Shown: positions 57,206 through 64,000 of the stretch, piece after piece
How positions within the stretch are numbered: the first letter of the stretch is position 1
How the letters are laid out: each line of letters opens with the position of its first letter
Origin: Streptomyces sp. VRA16 Mangrove soil
GTDB lineage: Bacteria > Actinomycetota > Actinomycetes > Streptomycetales > Streptomycetaceae
Direction: 5' to 3'
Assembly: GCF_017377775.1 (NCBI RefSeq)
Contig: NZ_JAFVLN010000014.1
Coordinates: forward strand, 62,001-126,000
DNA length: 64,000 bases
Position numbers and translations under genes: made by a program
The notes under the pieces: generated by a model
The model's input: only the letters and a program-made list of their open reading frames with translations
Told to the model about the DNA's origin: nothing
The model's database searches: none

Positions 57206-58581
57206 TGGCCCGCCTCCTCGTTCTCGGCGGTCTCGGCGGTCTCGGCGGTATCAGCCGTCTGGTCTTCGGACTCAGCGGGGGCCATGGGCTCGTACACGAG
57301 AACCGCACGGTTGTCGGGGCGCAGGCGCGCCTTGGCGACCTCCTGGACCTCCTCGGCGGTCACGTCGAGGACGCGCTGCACGGCGGTCAGAGCGAGCTGC
57401 GGGTCACCGAACAGGACGGCATACCGGCACAGTTCGTCGGCGCGGCCCGCGACGGTGCCGAGCCGGTCCAGCCATTCGCGCTCCAACTGGGCCTGGGCGC
57501 GCTCCATTTCCTCCGGGCTCGGGCCCTCCTCGGCGAACCGGGCGAGCTCCTCGTCGACGGCCGCCTCGATGACCGGCACCTCGACGTCGCCGGAGGTCTT
57601 CACGTCCAGCCAGCCCAGCGACGGTGCACCGGCGAGCCGCAGCAGGCCGAACCCGGCCGCGACGGCCGTGCGGTCCCGGCGCACCAGGCGGTTGTAGAGC
57701 CGCGACGACTCGCCGCCGCCGAGAACGGTCAGGGCGAGGTCGGCGGCGTCGCACGCGCGCGTGCCGTCCTGCGGGAGCCGGTACGCGGCCATCAGGGCGC
57801 GCGCCGGGACCTCCTCCTCGACGACCTCGCGCAGCTGCTCGCCGATGACGTCGGGCAGGGAGCCGTCGCGCGGAGGCTGCTTGCCGTCGTGACCGGCGAT
57901 GGACCCGAAGTACTTCTCGATCCAGGCGAGCGTCTGCTCCGGGTCGATGTCGCCGACCACGGAGAGCACCGCGTTGTTGGGCGCGTAATACGTGCGGAAG
58001 AAGTTCCGCGCGTCCTCCAGGGTGGCCGCGTCCAGGTCGGCCATGGAGCCGATGGGCGTGTGGTGGTACGGGTGGCCCTCGGGGTACATGAGGGCGGTCA
58101 GCTTCTCGAACGCCGTGCCGTAGGGCACGTTGTCGTAGCGCTGACGGCGCTCGTTCTTCACGACGTCGCGCTGGTTCTCCATCGACTCGTCGTCCAGAGC
58201 CGTCAGGAGCGAGCCCATGCGGTCGGCCTCCAGCCAGAGCGCGAGCTCCAGCTGGTGGGCGGGCATGGTCTCGAAATAGTTCGTGCGCTCGAAGCTCGTC
58301 GTACCGTTGAGCGAGCCGCCCGCGCCCTGGACCAGTTCGAAGTGGCCGTTGCCCGACACCTGCTTCGAGCCCTGGAACATCAGGTGCTCGAAAAGGTGAG
58401 CAAGGCCGGTACGGCCCTTGACCTCGTGGCGCGAGCCAACGTCGTACCAGAGGCAGACCGCCGCGACCGGGGTCAGGTGATCCTCGGAGAGCACCACACG
58501 CAGGCCGTTGGCCAGCCGGTGCTCGGTCGCTGTCAGGCCGCCGGAGCCGGCCTCGGCGGTGGCCGTGTGACCCATGGGCAT
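57202..58581 (-). CDS. M16 family zinc metallopeptidase, catalytic subunit
   Basis: A 459-aa inverzincin. GLAHLFEHLMFQGSKQV contains HLFEH at 62-66 (two zinc His and the catalytic Glu), and the third ligand Glu is in ENQRDVVKNERRQR. NFFRTYYAPNNAVLSVVGDI and VLGGGESSRLYNRLVRRDRT are standard M16 core motifs, and the C-terminus is an acidic Thr/Glu repeat (TADTAETAETAENEEAGQ). AAGGGACGTAC precedes the first of two ATGs. A possible promoter upstream reads TTGGCC with TACAGT. Divergent from parC. Confidence 0.94.
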   Translation of the reverse strand: MPMGHTATAEAGSGGLTATEHRLANGLRVVLSEDHLTPVAAVCLWYDVGSRHEVKGRTGLAHLFEHLMFQGSKQVSGNGHFELVQGAGGSLNGTTSFERTNYFETMPAHQLELALWLEADRMGSLLTALDDESMENQRDVVKNERRQRYDNVPYGTAFEKLTALMYPEGHPYHHTPIGSMADLDAATLEDARNFFRTYYAPNNAVLSVVGDIDPEQTLAWIEKYFGSIAGHDGKQPPRDGSLPDVIGEQLREVVEEEVPARALMAAYRLPQDGTRACDAADLALTVLGGGESSRLYNRLVRRDRTAVAAGFGLLRLAGAPSLGWLDVKTSGDVEVPVIEAAVDEELARFAEEGPSPEEMERAQAQLEREWLDRLGTVAGRADELCRYAVLFGDPQLALTAVQRVLDVTAEEVQEVAKARLRPDNRAVLVYEPMAPAESEDQTADTAETAETAENEEAGQ

Positions 58582-58838
58582 GTACGTCCCTTCGATCGCG
58601 GAAAGTGCAGAAGTGCTGCCAGTCCTGCCACTGTATGCAAGCGTGCTGACCGCTGGCCAAGTTCCCGTCGCGGCTACGCCCACAGCGATGCGGGGCACCC
58701 GCCCACGGACCGCGAACCGCCGGTACGGACGGGTCGCGAGCAGCGTTGTCAGTGGGTCGGTCCACAATGGTCGGCGACAGTTCCCGTCAGTTCCCTGTTC
58801 ATGTACCCGTTCATGTTGGTGAAGGAGCCGCAGCAGCG

Positions 58839-61310
58839 ATGGCCCGCCGCAGCACGAAGACCCCGCGACCCGATGACGACGCGGCCTTCGAGGAGAAGAT
58901 CCTCGACATCGACGTCGTCGACGAAATGCAGGGCTCCTACCTGGAGTACGCGTACTCGGTCATCTACTCCCGCGCCCTGCCCGACGCCCGGGACGGGATG
59001 AAGCCCGTCCACCGCCGGATCGTCTACCAGATGAACGAGATGGGGCTGCGCCCCGACCGCGGGTACGTGAAGTGCGCCCGTGTCGTCGGCGAGGTCATGG
59101 GTAAGCTCCACCCCCATGGCGACGCGTCGATCTACGACGCCCTGGTGCGCCTGGCCCAGCCGTTCTCCATGCGCGTACCGCTCGTGGACGGCCACGGAAA
59201 CTTCGGCTCGCTGGGCAACGACGACCGCCCGGCCGCCATGCGTTACACGGAGTGCCGCCCGGACGCCGCCGCGGCCCTGATGACGGACTCGATCGACGAG
59301 AACACGGTCGACTTCGCGCCCAACTACGACGGCCAGGAGCAGGAGCCCCTGGTCCTCCCGGCGGCCTACCCGAACCTGTTGGTGAACGGGACGTCGGGCA
59401 TCGCGGTCGGCATGGCCACGAACATGCCCCCGCACAACCTGGGCGAAGTGATCGCCGCCGCGCGGCATTTGATCAAGCACCCGGGCGCCGACCTCGAGAC
59501 GCTGATGAAGTTCGTCCCGGGCCCCGACCTGCCCACGGGCGGCCGGATCGTCGGCCTGTCCGGGATCAAGGACGCGTACGAGACGGGCCGCGGCACCTTC
59601 AAGATCCGTGCGACGGTCGCGGTGGAGAGCGTGACGGCGCGCCGCAAGGGCCTCGTCGTCACCGAGCTGCCCTTCGCGGTGGGCCCCGAGAAGGTCATCA
59701 CCAAGATCAAGGAACTGGTCGGTTCCAAGAAGCTCCAGGGCATCGCCGACGTCAAGGACCTCACCGACCGTGAGCACGGCCTGCGCCTGGTCATCGAGAT
59801 CAAGAACGGCTTCGTGCCGGAGGCCGTCCTGGAGCAGCTCTACAAGCTGACGCCGATGGAGGAGTCCTTCGGTATCAACAATGTGGCGCTGGTCGACGGT
59901 CAGCCGCTCACGCTCGGCCTCAAGGAGCTCCTTGAGGTCTACCTGGACCATCGCTTCACCGTGGTGCGCCGCCGCAGCGAGTTCCGCCGCAGCAAGAAGC
60001 AGGACCGGCTCCACCTGGTGGAGGGCCTCCTCGTCGCCCTGGTCGACATCGACGAGGTCATCCGGATCATCCGCTCCAGCGAGAACAGCGCGCAGGCCAA
60101 GGAGCGCCTGATGGAGCGCTTCTCGCTGAGCGAGGTCCAGACGCAGTACATCCTGGACACGCCGCTGCGCCGCCTCACCAAGTTCGACCGCATCGAGCTG
60201 GAGTCGGAGCGCGACCGCCTCAACGGCGAGATCGACGAGCTGACCGGCATCCTGGACTCGGACACGGAGCTGCGCAAGCTGGTCTCCACCGAACTGGCCG
60301 CGGTGGCGAAGAAGTTCGGTTCCGACCGGCGCACGGTGCTCCTGGAGTCGGCGGGTGCCCCGGTGACCGCGGTGCCGCTGCAGGTCGCCGACGACCCGTG
60401 CCGCGTGCTGCTCTCCTCGACGGGCCTGCTCGCGCGCACGGCCAACGGCGAGCCGTTCCCGGCGGACGAGGACGGTGCCGGCAAGCGCGTCAAGCACGAC
60501 CTGATCGTCTCCGCGGTGCCCGCGACGGCCCGCGGCGAGATCGGCGCGGTCACCTCGGAGGGCCGCCTGCTGCGGCTGAACGTGATCGACCTGCCGCAGC
60601 TCCCGGACACGGCATCCGCGCCGAATCTGTCCGGTGGCGCGCCGATCTCGGAGTTCCTGTCCTCCTTGGAGGCGGACGAGCAGGTCATCTGCCTCACCAC
60701 CCTGGACGAGTCGTCGCCCGGCCTGGCGATCGGCACCGAGCAGGGCGTGGTGAAGCGCGTGGTGCCCGACTACCCCTCCAACAAGGAGGAGCTGGAGGTC
60801 ATCACCCTCAAGGACGGTGACCGGATCGTGGGAGCGGTCGAGCTGCGGACCGGCGAGGAGGACCTGGTCTTCATCACCGACGACGCCCAACTGCTGCGTT
60901 ACCAGGCCTCCATGGTGCGTCCGCAGGGCCGCCCGGCGGGCGGCATGGCCGGTGTGAAGCTGGCGACGGGCGCGAAGGTGATCTCGTTCACCGCGGTCGA
61001 CCCGGCGGTCGACGCGGTGGTCTTCACAGTGGCCGGTTCGCGCGGCACGCTCGACGACTCGGTGCAGACGACGGCCAAGCTGACGCCGTTCGACCAGTAC
61101 CCGAGGAAGGGCCGCGCCACAGGCGGTGTGCGCTGCCAGCGGTTCCTGAAGGGCGAGGACTGCCTGAGCCTGGCCTGGGCCGGCCCGGCGCCCGCGCGCG
61201 CGGCGCAGAAGAACGGCACACCGGCCGAGCTCCCGGAAATGGACCCGCGCCGCGACGGTTCGGGTGTGTCGCTGCCCAAGACGGTGGCCGCGGTGACGGG
61301 CCCCGCCTAA
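58839..61310 (+). CDS. parC: DNA topoisomerase IV subunit A
   Basis: An 823-aa type IIA topoisomerase A subunit. SRALPDARDGMKPVHRRIVY starts the winged-helix domain, GKLHPHGDASIYDALVRLAQ is the QRDR and RPAAMRYTECR carries the catalytic Tyr136. A C-terminal domain of strand repeats (LLARTANGEPFPADE, LLRLNVIDLPQL, DAQLLRYQASMVRPQGRPAG) replaces GyrA-box proteins' full wheel; no clear GyrA box (QRRGGKG) is seen, so ParC rather than GyrA. At the fluoroquinolone Ser83-equivalent site (residue 96) it has Ala. ParE is not in this window. ATG with GGAG 11 bases upstream; divergent from the M16 genes. Confidence 0.94.
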   Translation: MARRSTKTPRPDDDAAFEEKILDIDVVDEMQGSYLEYAYSVIYSRALPDARDGMKPVHRRIVYQMNEMGLRPDRGYVKCARVVGEVMGKLHPHGDASIYDALVRLAQPFSMRVPLVDGHGNFGSLGNDDRPAAMRYTECRPDAAAALMTDSIDENTVDFAPNYDGQEQEPLVLPAAYPNLLVNGTSGIAVGMATNMPPHNLGEVIAAARHLIKHPGADLETLMKFVPGPDLPTGGRIVGLSGIKDAYETGRGTFKIRATVAVESVTARRKGLVVTELPFAVGPEKVITKIKELVGSKKLQGIADVKDLTDREHGLRLVIEIKNGFVPEAVLEQLYKLTPMEESFGINNVALVDGQPLTLGLKELLEVYLDHRFTVVRRRSEFRRSKKQDRLHLVEGLLVALVDIDEVIRIIRSSENSAQAKERLMERFSLSEVQTQYILDTPLRRLTKFDRIELESERDRLNGEIDELTGILDSDTELRKLVSTELAAVAKKFGSDRRTVLLESAGAPVTAVPLQVADDPCRVLLSSTGLLARTANGEPFPADEDGAGKRVKHDLIVSAVPATARGEIGAVTSEGRLLRLNVIDLPQLPDTASAPNLSGGAPISEFLSSLEADEQVICLTTLDESSPGLAIGTEQGVVKRVVPDYPSNKEELEVITLKDGDRIVGAVELRTGEEDLVFITDDAQLLRYQASMVRPQGRPAGGMAGVKLATGAKVISFTAVDPAVDAVVFTVAGSRGTLDDSVQTTAKLTPFDQYPRKGRATGGVRCQRFLKGEDCLSLAWAGPAPARAAQKNGTPAELPEMDPRRDGSGVSLPKTVAAVTGPA

Positions 61311-61332
61311 ACCGCTGGACCGGCGGGGAAGG

Positions 61333-62523
61333 CTAGACCACCGGGAAGTCGGCGGTCTCGGCGCCCTCTTCGCCCTTCTCCTGCACATAGCGGAGAACGC
61401 CCCACATGCTGTGCTCGTCCGCGGCGTGTGGGGGGTCGCTGTGGGGGTCGTCCTTACGGTCGCTCTTGCAGGCGGTGAGTTCCTCGCCGAGCGCCTCCGT
61501 GTCGACGCCCGCGCCGATGAGGACGAGCTGCGTCAGCGGCGCCTCGCCGGCCGGCCACGGCTCCGGGTAGAAGCGCAGGAACCGTCCGACGGCGTGCACG
61601 GCGTACCGGTTGCGCGGGTCGGCGGCGCCGAAATCGACGTACCCCTTGATGCGGTAGAGCCCCTCGGGCCGGCTGTCGAGGAACGTGAGGAGCCGACGCG
61701 GGTCCATGGGGGTGTCCGAAGTGAAGGCAACGCTCTCGTAGGCATCGTGCAGGTGCCCTGCGTGCCCTGCGTGTCCCGCGTGGGTGGTGCCGTCGTCGGC
61801 GGCCGAGGCGTCGGTGCCGGTGCCGGTGCCGGTGCCGGTGTCGGTGTCGGTGTCTTCATGTCGGTGCAGATCGTCGAACGACAGCTGCCCGATGCGCTCC
61901 TCGCCCGGACGGCAGTCGAAGAGCATCTCCGGGTCGACCCGCCCGTACGACGCGGTGACGACCGCGGCCCGCTCCGCCGCGGCCCGCACGGCGGCGACGA
62001 CCCGCTCCCGCTCCCTCGCGTCCACCCGGTCGGCCTTGTTCACGACCACGAGGTCCGCGAGGCCGAGGTGCCGCGTCACCTCCGGATGCTTCTCGCGGGT
62101 GGCGTCGAACTCGGCGGCGTCGACGACCTCGACGAGTCCGCCGTACACGATCCGCGGATTCTCGCTGGCGAGCACCATGCGTACCAGCTCCTGCGGCTCC
62201 GCGATCCCGCTCGCCTCGATCACGATGACGTCAATGGCATGTACGTCATTGACGGGGCGAGTCAACTTGTCCAGATAGACGTCAAGTTCACTGGCGTCCA
62301 CGGCACAGCACAGACATCCGTTGCCGAGCGAGACCGTCGAGTCACCGAGTTGTCCCGCGACGGCCATCGCGTCGATCTCGATCGCCCCGAAGTCGTTGAC
62401 GATCGCGCCGATCCGGGTACCACCACTGCGGTGCAGCAGATGGTTCAGCAATGTGGTCTTCCCCGATCCGAGGAAGCCCGCCAGGACGACGACCGGGATC
62501 TGCGGCGGGTTCGCCTTGCTCAA
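61333..62523 (-). CDS. CobW/COG0523 family GTP-dependent metal chaperone
   Basis: A 396-aa G3E GTPase. VVVLAGFLGSGKTTLLNHLL has Walker A; LGNGCLCCAVDASEL has the CxCC metal site (Cys70, 72, 73); VIVIEASGIAEPQELVRM is switch/Walker B; DLVVVNKADRVD the NKAD base-recognition motif. A low-complexity insert of Thr/Asp-Gly repeats and THAGHAGHAGHLHDAYE lies before the C-terminal CobW_C domain (RLLTFLDSRPEGLYRIKGYV). The His-rich stretch suggests Zn2+, Ni2+ or Co2+ handling. Begins at TTG, with GAGAGG seven bases upstream. A TTG start predicts low expression. Confidence 0.92.
   Translation of the reverse strand: MSKANPPQIPVVVLAGFLGSGKTTLLNHLLHRSGGTRIGAIVNDFGAIEIDAMAVAGQLGDSTVSLGNGCLCCAVDASELDVYLDKLTRPVNDVHAIDVIVIEASGIAEPQELVRMVLASENPRIVYGGLVEVVDAAEFDATREKHPEVTRHLGLADLVVVNKADRVDARERERVVAAVRAAAERAAVVTASYGRVDPEMLFDCRPGEERIGQLSFDDLHRHEDTDTDTGTGTGTGTDASAADDGTTHAGHAGHAGHLHDAYESVAFTSDTPMDPRRLLTFLDSRPEGLYRIKGYVDFGAADPRNRYAVHAVGRFLRFYPEPWPAGEAPLTQLVLIGAGVDTEALGEELTACKSDRKDDPHSDPPHAADEHSMWGVLRYVQEKGEEGAETADFPVV
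61805..61858. repeat. GGTGTC/GGTGCC microsatellite inside the CobW gene
   Basis: Four tandem GCCGGT/GGTGCC units grade into three GTCGGT units on the plus strand, encoding the (Thr-Gly/Thr-Asp) run ahead of the His-rich linker of the CobW protein. Being a multiple of six, copy-number changes keep the frame. Confidence 0.6.
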
Positions 62524-62811
62524 CGCGCGACCTCTCGTACGAAGGATGAATGTCGCCCCAGGATACGAGCGCGCAGAAAGGCCGCGGAGTGAACGATTGC
62601 TAACGGCGATCCCTGGGCAGATGTCTGGACATGGCGCCGGGGTGTGCGACCCGAGCTTCCCTCCGTGCGCCTCCTCTCCGCCTCCCAGCCGACCAGAGCC
62701 GCTCGGCATCCTGGGAGGGGCAAGCGCACCGCCTACTGCTCGCCGGTTCCCTGCTCCGTCGACCCGCACCCGACGACGACCGGCGGACGGTCGCCTGAAT
62801 CGGGGGTTGAC

Positions 62812-63330
62812 ATGGCCACAAAGAGTAATGGGGTGTGGCAAGGAGTAGTCACCGCGGTCGCGGGCGGGCTCGTGGGAGCCGTCGCGACCCATTGGTGGGG
62901 GCAGCACGGGCCGGGCCAGGAGCCGGCTGCGACCGAGCGGCACAGACTGGCCCGCGCCCACCAGCAGCGCATGCACTGGGAACTGCTGAGCATGGCCATC
63001 GACGACCCCGATCTGGCGGCGGTGATCGACACCTTCGAGGTCGACATGCCACCGGAGAAGCGGCGCCAGATGATCTACGCCAACCTCTGGTACATCAACG
63101 CCTACCATCTGTACGAATCCGGGCTGCTGAACCGCCACGAACTCCTGGGCCATCTGCGGGAACTCTTCCAGAGCCCCTATATCCGCGAGTACTGGGAGAT
63201 CACCCGGCACCATCGCGCCGCGCTGGACCCGTCCTCCTCGGAGGCGGAGATCGGCCGCATCGCGGAAGCGCTGTTCCAGGAACTGGACGACGCCGACACC
63301 GACGAGTGGTGGGTGGTGGGAGGCGGATGA
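62812..63330 (+). CDS. DUF6082 family membrane-anchored protein
   Basis: A 172-aa protein with an N-terminal helix (GVVTAVAGGLVGAVATHWWG) that anchors it in the membrane, then a helical soluble domain: HQQRMHWELLSMAIDDPDLA, PPEKRRQMIYANLWYINAYH, ELLGHLRELFQSPYIREYWE and AALFQELDD-like end (EALFQELDDADTDEWWVV). DUF6082 proteins are common in Streptomyces accessory regions, and their function is unknown. ATG after GAATCGGGGGTTGAC. No partner gene is adjacent; two small genes follow 170 bp later. Confidence 0.8.
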   Translation: MATKSNGVWQGVVTAVAGGLVGAVATHWWGQHGPGQEPAATERHRLARAHQQRMHWELLSMAIDDPDLAAVIDTFEVDMPPEKRRQMIYANLWYINAYHLYESGLLNRHELLGHLRELFQSPYIREYWEITRHHRAALDPSSSEAEIGRIAEALFQELDDADTDEWWVVGGG

Positions 63331-63500
63331 ACAGGGGTCGGACCGAAGGGCCCCGAGGCGCCCGCGTTCGTGGCGGTCGCCCATCCCGGTGACTTCTTAG
63401 TCAACTCCCCCTGGAATAGCGGATTTCGGTATCCAGTGAAGCTCTCCGTCGGACTACTGTGACGCCGAAACTCAACCCACTCCAGAAGGAACCGGAACCC

Positions 63501-63737
63501 TTGAAGATCGTACGCCGCATCGGGGTGCCCCCGAGCGCCCGCGGCAGTGCCTCCGGCACCACCTGCCCCGATGTCTTCGAACTCAGTGACGGCAACTTCG
63601 CCGTGATTGGCACCGAAGCCACCGCTGAACTCATGAGCGAACTTCCGGCGGACGCGGGGGTCGCCGACTACGAGCGCATCGTCGTCGTCTCCCGTGCCAC
63701 GCTCGTCCACGCGAAGGCCGACATCCCGGACGCGTGA
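63501..63737 (+). CDS. 78-aa conserved Streptomyces protein
   Basis: A small protein with start TTG (LKIVRRIGVPPSARGSASGT) after AGAAGGAACCGGAACCC. The motif TTCPDVFELSDGNFAVIGTE and EATAEL-like segment (ATAELMSELPADAGVADYER) recur in small Streptomyces genes. It may be longer by 14 residues if the GTG at 63459 is used. No known function. Its stop overlaps the next gene's ATG (TGATG), so the two are coupled. Confidence 0.72.
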   Translation: MKIVRRIGVPPSARGSASGTTCPDVFELSDGNFAVIGTEATAELMSELPADAGVADYERIVVVSRATLVHAKADIPDA

Positions 63738-63970
63738 TGGTTACCGCCCTGAACGCGACAGGCATGGCGCTCTCCGACGTCAACGAGACGCTGACGGCCG
63801 TGGGCGGCCTCGCGGCCGGAGTCGGCGCCTTGATCGTCGCCCTGAGCGCGCTGCGCGACAGGCGGCGCAGGGGCGGCGGCACCACGCCGCCCCCGCCCGA
63901 GGACAACGCACCTTCAGGCCGGCCGGACAGCGGCTCAGGTTTCGGCCCCTCAGGACCCACCCCGTCCTGA
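63737..63970 (+). CDS. 77-aa single-helix membrane protein
   Basis: A small protein starting MVTALNATGMALSDVNETLT with one hydrophobic segment (AVGGLAAGVGALIVALSALR), then a basic patch RDRRRRGGG and a Pro/Gly/Ser tail. The pattern N-out, helix, positive inside fits a single-pass protein. Coupled by a one-base overlap to the 78-aa gene. Function unknown; together they look like a two-gene cassette. Confidence 0.65.
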   Translation: MVTALNATGMALSDVNETLTAVGGLAAGVGALIVALSALRDRRRRGGGTTPPPPEDNAPSGRPDSGSGFGPSGPTPS

Positions 63971-64000
63971 TCAGGGCCCCGCGGCTCCACCGCGGTCGAG

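Noticed and set aside
58749..61388. 879-codon minus-strand open frame opposite parC
   Set aside because: Shadow of parC. No ribosome site and Arg/His/Gln-rich composition; all ParC motifs lie on the plus strand.

Overview
The window reads as a Streptomyces chromosome segment. G+C is very high with strong G/C bias at third codon positions, GTG starts are common, and the gene families are typical of the genus: SepH, CutRS, HPr under a DasR-type site, a c-di-AMP riboswitch before an M23 peptidase, and the DUF3093/DUF4193/DUF3710/DUF3159 set. No rRNA, tRNA, insertion sequence, prophage or CRISPR array was seen. I count 64 protein genes, the first of them cut by the window edge.

Layout. (1) 0-17.3 kb is accessory and rich in redox, stress and detoxification genes. 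It holds a PLP-dependent amino-acid decarboxylase; a seven-gene minus-strand run (7396 to 2377) with an F420-type LLM oxidoreductase, a HemK2-like methyltransferase, a CDGSH Fe-S protein, a heme-oxygenase-like di-iron protein, an FMN reductase/flavodoxin-like protein, a DJ-1/PfpI protein and a membrane protein; two small conserved proteins; a haloperoxidase-like hydrolase; paired CrcB/Fluc fluoride channels; KatG; an HSL-type esterase; and a plus-strand run with a SuoX-like molybdoenzyme, an FNR-type reductase, a DUF6510 zinc-ribbon protein and an amidohydrolase. (2) 17.4-38.8 kb is a conserved actinobacterial core block. From memory its backbone (TRAM RNA methyltransferase, APC permease, TrkA pair, DUF3159, OB-fold protein, DUF3710, dUTPase, DUF3093, DUF4193, inositol monophosphatase) follows the order of Mycobacterium tuberculosis Rv2689c-Rv2701c. 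Interleaved with it are tatA, an LCP protein and a lytic transglycosylase, then kdpED with a secreted alginate-lyase-like protein, a thioesterase, and cutRS. (3) 38.8-50 kb carries coproporphyrin ferrochelatase, an MFS transporter overlapping an alditol/lactone oxidase, a membrane protein with repeated Thr-x-x-Leu motifs, sepH, a sulfurtransferase, a VOC protein, thymidine kinase, a phosphodiesterase and DUF5998. (4) 50-64 kb carries a GNAT/acyl-CoA-synthetase-like fusion, ptsH, a GntR regulator, an M23 peptidase behind a riboswitch, an M16 peptidase pair, parC, a CobW GTPase and three small Streptomyces genes.

Working together. Potassium and cell-envelope control recurs: two TrkA (RCK) subunits, the KdpDE sensor pair without kdpABC in view, LCP and lytic enzymes, CutRS for envelope stress, and a c-di-AMP riboswitch on a cell-wall hydrolase. 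The minus-strand redox operon at 2.4-7.4 kb is the best candidate for an undescribed system. Its Fe-S/di-iron/methyltransferase core is tightly coupled (a 4-nt overlap and a 13-bp gap) and has no assigned pathway.

Limits. All family names come from reading translated sequence by eye and from memory. No database search, structure prediction or folding was run. Starts were chosen from ribosome-binding sites and family length and may be off by a few codons.
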